Source: Iris pallida (taxonomy: Eukaryota; Streptophyta; Magnoliopsida; Asparagales; Iridaceae). From it: a stretch of 64,000 nucleotides of DNA. The stretch lies in assembly GCA_029216955.1 (NCBI GenBank), contig JANAVB010009599.1, forward strand, positions 4,105,883 to 4,169,882. Reading direction: 5' to 3'. Positions within the stretch are counted from its first letter, which is position 1. Every line of letters starts with the position of its first letter. The notes beneath the pieces were generated by a model. It was given only the letters and a program-made list of their open reading frames with translations. It was not told the DNA's origin and did not search any database. Shown one piece after another: positions 23,821 to 36,361 of this stretch. A program made the position numbers and the translations under genes.

Positions 23821-24300
23821 CGTTTCTGCCCCAACATCATAAATGCTATCGAAAAAGAAGTTGACAAACTCATAGAGTGGCTTAATTCGTGAGGAGCAAA
23901 ATCCGAATTGGGGGGCAAATATTGTTCCAGTCACCAAAAAGAATGAGAAGATTCGGGTCTGCATAGACTTCAGGGATCTTAACTCGGCCTGCCCAAAAGA
24001 TGAGCTCCCCCCGATCACCGACGTGATGATTGACAAAACTTGTGGCTTCGAGCATATTTCCTTCAAGGATGGTTTCTTGGGCTACAACCAGATCAAGATG
24101 TTCCCTGAAGACAAAAAGCATACTTCATTCCGGACCCCAAAAGGGATATACTATTACAAAATAATGCCTTTCGGGTTGAAGAATGCGAGAGCAACATACC
24201 AGCGGGCTATGAGCATTATATTCTGCAAACATCTCCAAAAAATGGTAGAATGTTACGTTGATGACATTGCGATTAAAAGCTAAATCCAGTTATTTGGATG
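23810..24300 (+). pseudogene. Reverse transcriptase domain of element D
   Basis: RT motifs are split over frames: an N-terminal INAIEKEVDKLI part, then from 24023 MIDKTCGFEHISFKDGF, YNQIKMFPEDKKHTSFRTP, MPFGLKNARATYQRAM and the catalytic YVDD box (ECYVDDIAIKS, about 24252-24280). A frameshift near 23890-23930 and several stops precede it. The catalytic Asp pair is still encoded, but the protein cannot be made intact. Confidence 0.88.
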
Positions 24301-24880
24301 ACTTGAAGACGGTGTTCAACTTGATGTGGACACATCAACTAAAGATGAACCCAACCAAGTCTTTTTTGGGAGTCTCCTATGGCTAATTCTTGGGCTTTAT
24401 CGTCACAGCTAAGGGTATTCATATTGTCCCTGAGAAGACTAAGGCGATGTTGGATATGGCTCCCCCGAAGAATCTCCGTAAGCATCGAGGCCTATAAGGA
24501 CGCTTGGCATATATCAAAAGATTCATAGCAAATATCTCTGGTCGATGTCAACCCTTAACCAAACTGATGAACAAAGGAGTTTCTTATGTCTGGATCAAAG
24601 AATGCCAGCGCACGTTCGACGACATCAAAAAGTACCTCACTTGTCCTCCAGTACTGGTAGCACCGGCCATGGGAAGGCCCTTTCTGCTATACGTCCGAGC
24701 CATGGACCATTCCCTCGGTGCTTTGCTAGCCCAAAGAAGCAACGAAGGCCACGAACATGCAATCTACTATCTTAGCAGGACCATGATTGGGGCCGAACAT
24801 TGGTATAATCCTGTGGAGAAGGAGTGTCTCACTCGGCTCTTTGTCATTCAAAAGACGTGCCATTATGTGGCCGAATAGAC
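24300..24880 (+). pseudogene. RT connection and gypsy-type RNase H of element D
   Basis: The frame from 24504 gives RFIANISGRCQPLTKLM, FLLYVRAMDHSLGALLAQ and EKECLTRLFVIQKTCHYV, typical of the RT thumb/connection and first RNase H-like domain. The first Asp of the RNase H core is not obvious (YVRAMD context), as also in E, which suggests that this first RNase H is catalytically degenerate in the group. Stops occur upstream at about 24282 and at the end (TAG, 24876). Confidence 0.8.
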
Positions 24881-24920
24881 AATCCACGTCATCTCCCGAG
24901 TCAACCCCCTCAGAGTCCTC

Positions 24921-25560
24921 ATGACTAAGCCAGGGGCTTTAAACTCGCAATTAGCCACATGGATGATACTTTTGACTCCTTATGACATGGTGTTCGTCCC
25001 ACAAATTGCAGTCAAAGGCCAAGAATTGGCAAACTTCTTGGCGGCACATCCTGTGTCAGAGACATCAAAGCTCTACGATAACATTTTTGATGAAGTTCTA
25101 GAGTCCAATTCCGTCTCAGACAATCCTGTTTGGCGTATGTTCTTTGACGACGCTTCAAGAATAGGGCCGAAAGGCGAGATCATAGCAGAAGTCGGAGTCG
25201 TTCTTATCACTCCTGATGGCTTAGTTATCTACCGCGTATACTCCCTCATGGAGTCATGCACCAATAACATTGCTAAGTATAACGCTCTTATCATCGGACT
25301 CCAGTTCGCTAAATAATTGGGGTTGACTGCATCGAGGCCTATGGTGACTCGAAATAGATTATCAACCAAGTTCGAGGATAATACGAGTCCGACATGAAGA
25401 TCTAGTTCCTTACCACCTGGCGGCAACCACTATCATTTCTACCTTCATACGATTCTTTATAGAGCATGTACCTCGATTGCAAAACTTGGAGGCTGATGCA
25501 CTCGCTGGCCTCGCCGCTTCTCTGGCAGCTCATGTCGGATCCTATTATACAGTCAAGGTA
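24921..25560 (+). pseudogene. Second, archaeal-type RNase H of element D
   Basis: WRMFFDDASRIGPKGEI, VGVVLITPDG and NNIAKYNALIIGLQFA are the beta-strand and active-site segments of an archaeal/plant-type RNase H; E reads FFDGAS here. The frame then breaks at 25314 (TAA) and resumes with NLEADALAGLAASLA at about 25477, the end of the domain. Two RNase H domains in series are diagnostic for Tat-lineage elements. Confidence 0.82.
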
Positions 25561-26901
25561 ATGGGTCGAGAGCTAGTTAGCTCGAAGAACAATCTACATA
25601 TGTGTCTGAGTTACTCAGTACAAACCAACACTAGTGTTAAAATTTGGGACTGGCGATTCCCATTCATAGACTACACAGTCTACGGAGTCCTACCCGAAGA
25701 CCCGAAGGAAGCTACTTCTGTCAAGAGACACTCACTCTGGTTCTTCTACAATACGGCTACCAAAATGTTGTATAATCATTTATACGACGGACTTCTCATG
25801 TGATGTCTACCCAAGATAGAAGTACAAGAAGCACTCCGAGAGGCACATGATGGTACCTGCAGAGTCCATCAGCCTGGTACTAAATTACAGGATTGACTGC
25901 ATCGCATGGGCTACTATTGGCCCATTATGATAGCAGATGCCATTATGATAGCAGTGCCGGGTATGTCAGTTGTATGCTGACTTCAACCACCAACCTTCTG
26001 AGTTTCTACACCCCACGACGGTCGCTTGGCCGTTTGAAGCTGGGGAGTGGACATCATTGGGCCGATTATCCCACCATCCTCCAAAGGACACCGGTTCATC
26101 CTTGCCATCACCGACTACTTTTCTAAGTGGGCGGAAGCAGTACCTCTGTCTGAGGTGGAAATCTCAAACATGATTAACTTTGTTAAGCATCATGTCATAT
26201 ACCGCTTCGAAGTTCCCAAGAGGATTATCTACGATAATGGCCCTCAGTTCGTGAGCCACACGTTCCATCGATTCTGTGATAAGAATCAGATACAGAATAT
26301 GGCGTCGACGGCTTATAATCCTGCAGTAAATGGACTAGCTGAAGCATTCAACAAGACAATTGTCAAGCTACTCAAGAAAGTCATATCTTCTAATAAGCGT
26401 GACTGGAATGAGAAGCTGGATGAATGTCTGCGGGCTTACCGAACGACTGTCCGGATACCCATGGGCAATACACCATTTTTTTTTGTCTATGAGAGCGAGG
26501 CGGTGCTCCTTCTGGAGATCCAGATCCCATTTTTACTGGTAGCTATCACCAACCAGCTGACTGACGAAGACAATCAATGTCGGTAGCTACAAGAGTTAGA
26601 GGTGTTGGACGAAAAGCGTCTGCTAGGTCAGCAATGGATCAAGCTTTATCATGCTCAAATTTTTGGGGCCTTCAACAAAAAGGTCCGGGACAGATCATTC
26701 CAAGTGGGTGACCTCATCTTATTAGTTCAAAGATCGATAGTGATGACTCACAAGACGGCTGGGAAGTTCGAGCCCAAGTGGGAAGGATCGTTCGTCACAG
26801 AGATGGTCTACTCCAATGGCGCTTACCGACTGGCCAAACCTAACAGCGACTTGCTAATGATGTCGATCAATGGCAAGTTCCAGAAGAAGTATTATGTCTG
26901 A
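25561..26901 (+). pseudogene. Integrase of element D
   Basis: An N-terminal HHCC zinc region is broken at about 25840-25990. The catalytic core has Asp in MDIIGPIIPPSS (26047), Asp in IIYDNGPQF (about 26227) and Glu in GLAEAFNKT (about 26335), i.e. the DDE triad. A TAG at 26584 precedes the C-terminal part, where NKKVRDRSFQVGDL and KWEGSFVTEMVYSNGAYRLA form a GPY/F-type module ending at 26901. The core frame of 179 residues is largely open, but the gene as a whole is dead. Confidence 0.88.
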
Positions 26902-27109
26902 AGTTTAAATCGACATATACTCCCACATCCCACGTGGGTGTTCATGAATTCTATTAACGAGTTCATCTCTTTCATATTTACCCACTAGAAAACATATTCA
27001 CGTCCATATTACCTCTGAGTTGCTATTCTATACCCTAATGAAGATTATGTCTACCATGTCCATATTACCTCTGAGTAGGCACTTCTTTTGTGACAAACCC
27101 CGTGATTGT
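26902..27109 (+). repeat. 3' untranslated part of D with TCCATATTACCTCTGAG repeats
   Basis: Two copies of TCCATATTACCTCTGAG (about 27002 and 27058) lie downstream of integrase, as in E and F. The sequence is then cut by element C at 27110; the sequence that should follow is not found beyond C. Confidence 0.75.
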
Positions 27110-29405
27110 TGTAACACCCACTTTTCTAAAATAAGGGTAATTTTGAAATTTTGTAAAAGTTTATTATTTAATAATAGAATTTATGATTTATGAGAATTTT
27201 TAATTAATTTAATACTATTTAAAATTGATGAATTATAAATTTAATGTATTAGCTAGTGAACCCTAGAACTGTTGAGCCTAGAGACTAACCATGACCATAG
27301 GGACCTAACCATGTGATTAGAATAACTATTTACAACTTTTTAGGCTAAGGGTATTTTGGTCATTTTGTGACTTTTGATTTATTTAGGATTTTAATTAATT
27401 GGTGAATTTTAGATTATTTTAATAATATTTAAATTAATGTATTATGATTTTGGTCATTTTTCATATTTTAATATTTTAGGAAAATTTTATATTTTGTAAT
27501 ATTGTTTTTATTGGATTTGTTTAGTCGGGTTTGAGTTTCGTCTCGTTCCGACTTGTATTGTGACTCGGGTAGCTTAAACTCTAGATGGGATCCACTATTA
27601 AGTTAAGCATGGCCCACAAAACTCAAGACTTAAGTTAGTTAGTTAGACTAATTTTTATCATGTTAGAATGGTTAAGTTAGAGACTCAAAACTAGATCCTT
27701 TTGACCCCAAACTTGAACCTAGTCTAGACTTAACCATATGAGACTAGAGAGGGACAATTAGGACATTTTCCATTAGCCCTAATGGACTCTTTATGGCAGC
27801 CACCTTTAGGGGAGAATGATTCATTTCATTTATTTCAATATTGCCTCTTTTATTTTTCTTTTGTTCTTTCCTAATTTTAGAGAGCCTTTCCTTTGATTTG
27901 ATCTCCAAATCAAATCATTCCTTCACCAAATCTTCCCTCAATCATTCACATTCTCCAAGGGAAGGGTGCTACCAAGGATTGGAAGAGAAGTGCAACGAGA
28001 AGTGTCCACTTTGAGGGATATTCGTATCGGAGCCGTGTCCTAGAGGATTTTATTGGGATTCCACTCCCAATAGGTAAAACCCATCCTCTAAATCGATTTT
28101 CTTTGCATATAAATTAGTTTTGAATTCGTAGAATCCATCCTCATGCATCTATCCCCTTTAGATTCAAATTTGAGGCCATTTGGAGCTCTCTTGAGGATTT
28201 TAGATATGTGTCTTGTGTCCTACTTGATAGATCCCAAATTAGGACACCCCATGTGTATGTTTGTATGCTAATAGTTTAAATAAATATTTAAATTCAATTT
28301 TAGAATTGTTAGAGAGTGGATTGATCTTAGTTAGGATGGTTAGAATGAGTTTCATTTGGATACCTATGTTGGTATCCAAGTATCTTGGCCTACATGTGTT
28401 TATTTTGTCCAAAACAACTCAAATTCGTCATAATATTCATCCACGTTTTTATTAACCAAAACAACTTAGAAATGTCATAACTTTTAGCTTAGAACTCTGA
28501 TTTATCTCCCATTTTTTTTTAAAAGAACCGTATCGAAGTAAGCTTCCCAAATATATATTTTAATAAGCCAAATTATTCCTAAAACTTTCTGTAGAATTAT
28601 TTGAGTGTCAGTTGTACGAAAGACGAACGCGTTTCGGTATTTTTGCGATTCCGGGAGCTTGCGGACACGAAAATACGATCCGTTTGAAGTTTTGGAAAGC
28701 TAACACGAAGTATTACAACATATTTTAATCCTAGAATTTAGTAAATGCACAATTGGAATAGTATTGATTTTAAGTAGAAGAGTGACAATTTGATATATGT
28801 ATTTTATGTAACCTATGAGCCTATGTAGTATGTATATTAAATGAATATAGAGTACGTAATACATGATATATTAGATGAATGAAATGATATATATGATATA
28901 TCCTTTTTACAAATATGTATATGTATGGTTGAATGCAAGCATGTAGGAATGCAATCAATGTAATGTATGAAAACAATGCATAAATGCATAAATGAAAGAA
29001 TGATATACAATATATGCATGAAAGTATATAATGAATGCTAGATATAAATGTAAGGTATATATGTAATGATAGATATGAATGCATGATGTATAAATAATGT
29101 AATATAATATATAATGATAACATGTATGGTAATGAAGAGTATATGATGCAAGCATATATATGTCCACCGTTTTCTCTTTTCTTACATTTTTCCTTTCCTT
29201 CCCTTTCCATTTTAGTTTTTTCCCCCTTTTTTTCCTCTTCTATTTTTACATGTTGTATACAATGTATATAATGTATAGATGCATGTAAGTATGTAATATG
29301 CATGAATGACATGTATGTAATGAAAATAAGTATATGCATGCAACTTAATGATATGTGAATGAATATAATGCATGAACTGAAGTATGCATGTATATGGGAT
29401 ATGAA

Positions 29406-29406
<1 letters not shown>

Positions 29407-29462
<56 letters not shown>
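29407..29462 (+). repeat. (TA)n microsatellite
   Basis: An uninterrupted TA run of about 27 repeats lies inside the AT-rich centre of the C 5' LTR. Length may vary or be misassembled. Confidence 0.95.
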
Positions 29463-29465
<3 letters not shown>

Positions 29466-29589
29466 AAGGTAATGTAATGTATATATTCACATATATTTTG
29501 AGTTAAATATAAGAGTTTGTATGCATATATTATATGTATACAGGAATGAATGTAATATAATATAGAGTATATATATGAATATAATGTAT

Positions 29590-29760
29590 GCTAGTATATA
29601 ATGTATTCAAATAAGTATGTATGCATCTATGTATGTATGTATAGGTGCATGAATGAATGCAAGTATGCATATATGATAAGTATGTATGCAATGTATGTAT
29701 GTATACATGATATGTATGTACGCATGTATGTAATGTAAGTATGTATGTATGTATTTCTAT
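29590..29760 (+). repeat. TATG/ATGTATG-rich microsatellite tract
   Basis: Repeated GTATGTATGTAT and ATGAATGCA words occur without strict period. This tract generates the His/Tyr/Thr-rich minus-strand open frames, which I do not regard as genes. Confidence 0.8.
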
Positions 29761-31474
29761 AAACTGAGTTAACCTATAACCTTTTACACACATGCATTCA
29801 TTCGCCCTTTGACACCATGTATCCCATATCACATACACCTACCTATCACTAAATCTGCGAACATTAACACATATCCTTTTACACACATGCCAAACACACA
29901 CATACTCACTCACTCTTTTATCTCTCTTTCTATATATATATTTATATATATATGTGCCTTATATATAGCTTTCCTATATATATATATCTATGTATATGAA
30001 TATGTGAATGTGAATAATATATATACATTATATGACTAAGTTTGTGTGCTTTGTTAGCTTATGGTTTAGTTTTGTGCTTGGTTTAGCAAGTGACTTAGGC
30101 TATGAGTTAGTAGCTATCTTGGATACTTGATTTTCATATACTTAGTTTGTTTAGACCTAGAATTGACTAACCTAGACTAGTTGACCATTGTTGACCAAAT
30201 CCTAGCTACTTGACCAGAGTTGACCAAGAGTTGACTTTGACCTAGATTGACTTAGACTCATGTAGATTGCATTATAATTTCAATTACCATATAAATTAAA
30301 CTCTTTATAACATGTGTTGCTATAACTAAGACTCTGTGACTCCAGTTGGCCATCTTTTTATATCAGCTGTTCAGGATATCAGGCGAGTACATTCTCTGAC
30401 CATTTTATACTTGATAGGATTTACATTTACGCTCTAGATTACTTTACTTGATGCTGTCACGTTATTAACACGAATTGGTACTATATGGATCCTTTCATGA
30501 GATGTTATCCCCCTCGGGAGCATCAGATACATCATGTCATGTGCGTTTCACTTTTATCATGTACTCTTGTGCTTTCACCTTACATGTGCACTCTTGTGAT
30601 TCATGTACTCTCATGATCACGGAGCCCCCATGTTTATATTCATGTGTACCCATTTATGGGCCCCCATGTGAATATCATGTACAATAACATAACTTGAACG
30701 GATCCTTGTGTATTGGTTAGGGTACGGGGGAGTATAAATAGTCATATGGACAATTTCCAAAGTAGTATAGCCATGTACGACCTCTCATGTTTATTGTCAA
30801 ACCGTTCACATGTCTAGCGTGTACTCTAAATCCCTAGTTCACTATAGCTCTTTACTTATAGTAGATATTTCATTAAAGTCTCCTCTTTTACTCATGTATA
30901 TTCTCAGCATTTCATGTATCTTACTCTATTGCATATTTATATATCCTGTCATATTATGAACTGCGTGAGATCTATTGTGCTCGCTCCCATCCTGACTGAC
31001 CTGTTAAAAATTTTACAGAGGATGATGAGGAACCCAGTACCACTTACCATGGGACTACCTTAGAGGATTTTTGTGACCTGGATCTCCAGCAGAATCCCTT
31101 AACAGTGGATGTCACACCATTAGTTTAGATTAGTGATTTTCAGTTGTATTTATTCTCTATGGATTACTGTATTTGAGTTTTGAGATATTTTCTGGATTGT
31201 GTTATCTTAGACACTTAGACTTGTCTGGTTGTATCTCTGCGGATCTTATTTCATTTTTATATCTGTCTATCTATCTTATCATCCTGCTTTAGATGTGATT
31301 GAGACTGTATTCTGCTATGTCACCTCCATTCGGAGTGTATATACTGTACATGTACCTTTATATTGTTAGATGATTGACCTAGGACAACGTTCTACCGCCG
31401 ACACTGCGGCGTAGGCTGGACGTACCCACTTCTCGTGCCCTTACTCTAGGGTGCGGGTCGTGACACATTTTTAG

Positions 31475-31490
31475 TGGTGGCCCATGCTGG
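31475..31490 (+). other. Primer-binding site of element C (tRNA-Ile type)
   Basis: TGGTGGCCCATGCTGG stands 9 nt (CATTTTTAG) after the LTR end. It differs at one base from the element A site. This is the third family in the window with this primer site. Confidence 0.78.
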
Positions 31491-31806
31491 TCGAGTTTAT
31501 GTAGTGGTATTCGAACTAGAGTATCACTACAGCCTACAGTAGGATTAGGATATTTTTGAAGGTACTCAATCACAGTTAGGATTTCTTGAGAGATTCCTGG
31601 GACAACCCTTGAGAATCTTATTTAAACTTCAATTTGAAATCATTTTTCTTGTTTGTTGCTCTCACTCCTTGATTATTGAATTTGATTTTGTTGGATCGTT
31701 GTTGATTTTGATTTTCCTATCGAGATGAATTTTATGGCCTGAGTTACGATATTTTCTGATAACATATGTTGACGGGAATACATGGATGGTAAAACGTCTA
31801 CTTGAT

Positions 31807-32060
31807 TATGGAATCTGTAGTTTATCGAAGCCATATTAGCTGACATGGCAGAAACATAGGGACCTGACTTCGGATGTACGTATCTTGGTTATGAGATTTA
31901 GAATTTCTCGCAGCTAAACTAGTCGGCATAGTGAGATTTTCAGACGACATGATTGTAGAGGTGCATACCCCAGGTATGGAATCTATCGTTTATCGCAGCC
32001 TTGCTTACTGGCATGGCGAGGACTCTGAGTAACATGATTTTGGACAGACGCATATGATTA
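31807..32060 (+). repeat. Three imperfect tandem repeats of about 83 bp
   Basis: Units start near 31807, 31890 and 31973. Shared text includes GAATCT, TTTATCGCAGCC-like, CTGGCATGGCGAG-like and ACATGATT blocks. The middle unit is the most diverged. Function is unknown. Confidence 0.6.
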
Positions 32061-33062
32061 TCAGATTGTATCTTAAGAAAGTTTTTAAACATATCATCTC
32101 TATCGTACCATTCTGTTGTTATAAATTGTATTCCATCATCAAATAACTTAGGAGTAGGAGTATGAGTAGGAGTAGCTTAGCTATTATTATAAATCTAGTG
32201 TAACTTCTTGCTATAATTTTTTTTCCTAATACAATGAATCGATAATTTTGCTAGACCTTAACTTGGATTTAATATTATAGCTCTGGTTTCAAAATGGTTC
32301 CTTCTTTTAAACAGATAAGCAGAACATATTTTATTATTATTTCCTTCTTGCCATTATTTTTTGTATTACCTTAAAATATATATATATATAGTAGACACAG
32401 ATACTTGTCTGACACGTATGCATGCTACACTTGATTACCAACCTATCTAAATTCATATTAATATGTTTGATGTTAATTTCTCAAAATCCTAATATTTCTA
32501 ATCTAGTACAGTATCAGTGACTAGTTCTCTGTTTTTCAGATTAAATTCGTAAATTAAATATAAATTTCATGTTATTAGTCATTGTTTACATCACTGCACA
32601 TGTATGTTATATACAGGGTTTCAAGTTTTAAAGAAATTGGTTGAGTTTTGTGTTTGAATTTGTCAAATCTGAGGCTGTGTGCATATTAACCCTTTAAGCC
32701 TGAATTCTAAGTGGTTCGTCAATTTGCAGTTTTTTTTAAATGTAATGTTTTGAGCCGTATACATTGTTGTATGTAGGGATATAATGTTAGGTTTCATACT
32801 CTTACATGTTAGGTTGTGGTTGTGGTAAACGTTGGGTTGGTTTTGATGTTCGAATTTCTCCAAAATCCTGAAAACTAAATACATGTTAACATTTTTACAT
32901 TGCTTTCAAATGTGTTGTTCAATTTCGGATTAATATGTAATGTTGAACTAAACTGAATGATTGAACCCTTCATTTCAAGTTTTAACCCATGTACACTTGA
33001 CACTCTACACTAATGTTCACAACTGCCATGTAAACCTAACCCTTCATCTCCATGTTATGTTC

Positions 33063-33065
<3 letters not shown>

Positions 33066-33095
<30 letters not shown>
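33066..33095 (+). repeat. (TA)n microsatellite
   Basis: A short uninterrupted TA run in the C interior. Confidence 0.9.
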
Positions 33096-33098
<3 letters not shown>

Positions 33099-33840
33099 TA
33101 TGCATACATGTTATAATGTATATAGATACATAATTAAATCTCTACCTCTCTATACATATAGATATACATATATATATGGTTAGCCATGCATGTTATGAGT
33201 AAATAGCTTGTGCCTTGTAGACTGTTTAACCAATATGCCATGAATAGTGTAACTTGATAACTATTGTTTTGAGACCCAAATCCTCCTATACACTTTCATG
33301 TATATTTCACACACACAAGCCTACTATCTAACCATATGAACATGTATACATACACCCATACACACACTAACCACATAATCTTTACATAATGTTAGCTTTT
33401 CTCTCTCTAACACTCTCTCTTTCTATATATATTATATTGTGATTGGATTCAATGCTATTGACTTTCGTTCCTTAAACTTTTGGTTTTGATTTTTCTTAAA
33501 TAGTACCCCTTTATAGATGATTAGTAGTTATCTTATTTTATTTTTGATAATTACCAGTTTTCATATAGGATGGTAGACTGCCTTACAGTCTTGATGATTG
33601 TTGTTTTTGTAACTTTTCTAGTTCAACATCCTTGATTGCTTGTATGTTTTGATACCCTATGATTGTTTTGATCTAGTGTGACTAGTATACCTAGATGAGA
33701 CTTTCATTACCACCGTAAGCCATGACCCTGTATGTCATTCTTTTAAATTGTATGATTTAGGTAAGTTCTGAGACTTTGAATGTTGGGAACGAGACTCTAG
33801 AAGAAGTACGACCATCTTAATTTTGAGGACGAAATTTTCT

Positions 33841-33854
33841 AAGGAGGGTAGACT
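33841..33854 (+). other. Polypurine tract of element C
   Basis: AAGGAGGGTAGACT sits directly before the 3' LTR start TGTAAC, and the GAGGACGAAATTTTC box lies just upstream. It is identical to the tract of B. Confidence 0.88.
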
Positions 33855-35116
33855 TGTAACACCCACTTTTCTAAAATGAGGGTAATTTTGAAATTTTGTA
33901 AAAGTTTATTATTTAATAATAGGATTTATGATTTATGGGAATTTTTAATTAATTTAATACTATTTAAAATTGGTGAATTATAAATTTAATGTGTTAGCTA
34001 GTGAACCCTAGAACTGTTGAGCCTAGAGACTAACCATGACCATAGGGACCTAACCATGTGATTAGAATAACTATTTACAACTTTTTAGGCTAAGGGTATT
34101 TTGGTTATTTTGTGACTTTTGAATTATTTAGGATTTTAATTAATTGGTGAATTTTAGATTATTTTAATAATATTTAAGTTAATGTATTATGATTTTGGTC
34201 ATTTTTTATATTTTAATATTTTGGGAAAATTTTATATTTTTTAATACTATTTTTATTGGATTTGTTTAGTCGGGTTTGAGTTTCGTCTCGTTCCGACTTG
34301 TATTGTGACCCGGGTAGCTTAAACTCTAGATGGGACCCACTATTAAGTTAAGCATGGGCCACAAAACCCAACACTTAAGTTAGTTAGTTAGACCAATTTT
34401 TATCATGTTAGAATGGTTAAGTTAGAGACTCAAAACTAGATCCTTTTGACCCCAAACTTGTACCTAGTCTAGACTTAACCATATGAGACTAGAGAGGGGC
34501 AATTAGGACATTTTTCATTAGCCCTAATGTACTCTTTATGGCAGCCACCTTTAGGGGAGAATGATTCATTTCATTCATTTCAATCTTGCCTCTTTTATTT
34601 TCCTTTTGTTCTTCCCTAATTTTAGAGAGCCTTCCCTTTGATTTGATCTCCAAATCAAATCATTCCTTCACCAAATCATCCCTCAATCATTCCCATTCTC
34701 CAAGGGAAGGGTGCTACCAAGGATTGGAAGAGAAGTGCAAGGAGGAGTGTCCACTTTGAGGGATCTTCGTATCGGAGCCGTGTCCTAGAGGATTTCATTA
34801 GGATTCCACTCCCAATAGGTAAAACCCATCCTCTAAATCGATTTTCTTTGCATATAAATTAGTTTTGAATCCGTAGGATCCATCCTCATGCATGTGTCCC
34901 CTTTAGATTCAAATTTGAGGCCATTTGGAGCTCTCTTGAGGATTTTAGATATGTGTCTTGTGTCCTACTTGATAGATCCCAAATTAGGACACTCCATGTG
35001 TATGTTTGTATGCTAATAGTTTAAATAAATATTTAAATTCAATTTTAGAATGGTTAGAGAGTGGATTGATCTTAGTTAGGATGGTTAGAATGAGTTTCAT
35101 TTGGATACCCATGTTG
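33855..35116 (+). repeat. Truncated 3' LTR of element C
   Basis: It matches 27110-28372 of the 5' LTR with scattered substitutions, then stops matching at ATGTTGG. The remaining 3 kb of the LTR is missing or replaced by an inverted piece. Confidence 0.9.
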
Positions 35117-35553
35117 GAGAATGTACTCGCCTGATATCCTGAACAGCTGATATGACAAGATGGCCAACTGGAGTCACAGATTCCTAGTTATAGCAACACA
35201 TGTTATAGAGAGTTTAATTTATATGGTAATTGAAATTATAATACAATCTACATGAGTCTAATTCAATCTAGGTCAAAGTCAACTCTTGGTCAACTCTGGT
35301 CAACTAGCTAGGATTGGGTCAACAATGGTCAACTAGTCTAGGTTAGTCAATTCTAGGTCTAAACAAACTAAGTATATGCAAATCAAGTATCCAAGATAGC
35401 TACTAACTCATAGCTAAGTCACTTGCTAAACCAAGCACAAAACTAAACCATAAGCTAACAAAGCACACAAACTTAGTCATATAATGTATATATATTATTC
35501 ACATTCACATATTCATATACATAGATATATATATAGAAAAGCTATATATAAGG

Positions 35554-35634
<81 letters not shown>

Positions 35635-35742
35635 AGAGAGATAAAAGAGTAAGTGAGTATGTGTGTGTTTGGCATGTGTGTAAAAGGATATGTGTTAATG
35701 TTCTCAGATTTAGTGATAGGTAGGTGTATGTGACATGGGATA
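35117..35742 (-). repeat. Inverted segment of the C LTR
   Basis: This is the reverse complement of about 29826-30397 in the 5' LTR: it begins GAGAATGTACTCGCCTGATA and ends at TGACATGGGATA. It includes an expanded (TA)n run at about 35560-35630. It shows that the right end of C was rebuilt by inversion, after which E begins. Confidence 0.88.
35560..35631. repeat. (TA)n microsatellite in the inverted segment
   Basis: About 36 TA repeats, longer than the equivalent site in the 5' LTR (about 29936-29990). It is self-complementary and a plausible breakage or template-switch site. Confidence 0.95.
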
Positions 35743-35746
35743 TATG

Positions 35747-36361
35747 TTCTCAGATTTAGTGAAGTCATCACCAGTCTGCAACCCTGATTCCTCCTTGATT
35801 GAAATTTGCCAAAAGAGACTGCTTTCCACAATCTGCCTCTGGATGGGCGAAAGTCAATTCAAGGATTGGAAGACGTTCATCATCAGTGCCACTAGCGCAG
35901 AGGACAAGGTAAAGAAAGCCCGCCAACTGGGATTGCACATCTCAGAAGGGGAAGACAATGGCAAACGCCCTAACGTCAACAACAACAACGGTGGTAATTC
36001 CTCCAGTAACCGAGACAACAAGGGCAAGCAGGCTATGGTGGCCGACACAGCCCCAAAGCCCGAATCAACGTCGGCAGAAAAGTGGTGGCCTCAGATGACC
36101 TACTCCTTCGAGGACGGCCATGTTAAGCCCATCTTAGACATGCTCATCCAAGGAGGACGAATTCAGCTCCCTCCTCCCAGGCGTGAGCCTCGTCCTACAG
36201 ATATGGAGAGTCCCAAGTACTGCCATTACCATCACTATGTTCACTATGCTACACAAGACTGCTATCAGCTGAAGCGATACATCCAACATCTCATCGATTC
36301 TAAGGCCCTGGCCAATGATTTCGAAGAGGTGACCGTGGCAGCCAACATGGTGTCAGTATAA
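35747..36361 (+). pseudogene. C-terminal gag of element E
   Basis: This is the capsid/nucleocapsid portion of a Tat-type gag. A polar, Asn-rich stretch (NVNNNNGGNSSSN) is followed by KYCHYHHYVHYATQDCYQLKRY, which resembles the Cys/His cluster that closes Tat gag proteins (YCxFHxxxGHxTxDC). The frame is open for about 200 residues to TAA at 36359, but the start is at a rearrangement junction (the first ATG is in sequence derived from C), so the true N-terminus is lost. Confidence 0.75.

Larger units (their letters stand above)
22481..27109 (+). mobile_element. Element D: decayed Tat-lineage Ty3/gypsy element, 5' part outside the window
   Basis: D is the host of the B insertion. Its sequence begins inside the protease-to-RT linker (DADLYKLVPWDD-like, matching SDSFLYEK of E) and continues through RT, RNase H, a second archaeal-type RNase H, integrase and a 3' untranslated part, ending where C inserted at 27110. 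The domain order and the second RNase H place it in the Tat group. Many stops and frameshifts make it clearly older than E. Its gag and protease would lie left of the window, beyond element B. Confidence 0.85.
27110..31465 (+). repeat. 5' LTR of element C
   Basis: It runs from TGTAACACCC to GGGTCGTGACA (4356 bp). The beginning matches the 3' LTR at 33855-35116 closely, and both ends match the A family. The centre (about 28820-30020) is extremely AT-rich with TA, TATG and ATGAATG microsatellite-like runs; open frames there are low complexity. The distal part (30370-31465) is related to the LTR of A (same GTACATTCTCTGA, GGTACTATATGGATCC and TTACAGAGGATGATGAGG-like blocks). No gene is seen. Confidence 0.88.
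31491..33840 (+). mobile_element. Non-coding interior of element C
   Basis: The first 100 bases still match the A/B leader (GTATCACTACAGCCTACAGTAGG, read in part). After that I cannot find gag, protease, RT or integrase in any frame. It holds three imperfect 83-bp repeats (31807-32060), an AT-rich stretch, a short TA run (33066-33095) and, at its 3' end, TTGAGGACGAAATTTTC. C is thus a large retrotransposon derivative (LARD-like) that would need all proteins in trans. Nothing else is recognised in this 2.35-kb stretch. Confidence 0.75.

Noticed and set aside
28821..29838. Long His/Tyr/Ile-rich minus-strand frames in the C LTR
   Set aside because: Low-complexity translation of TATG/ATGAATG microsatellite sequence with few stops by composition; not coding.
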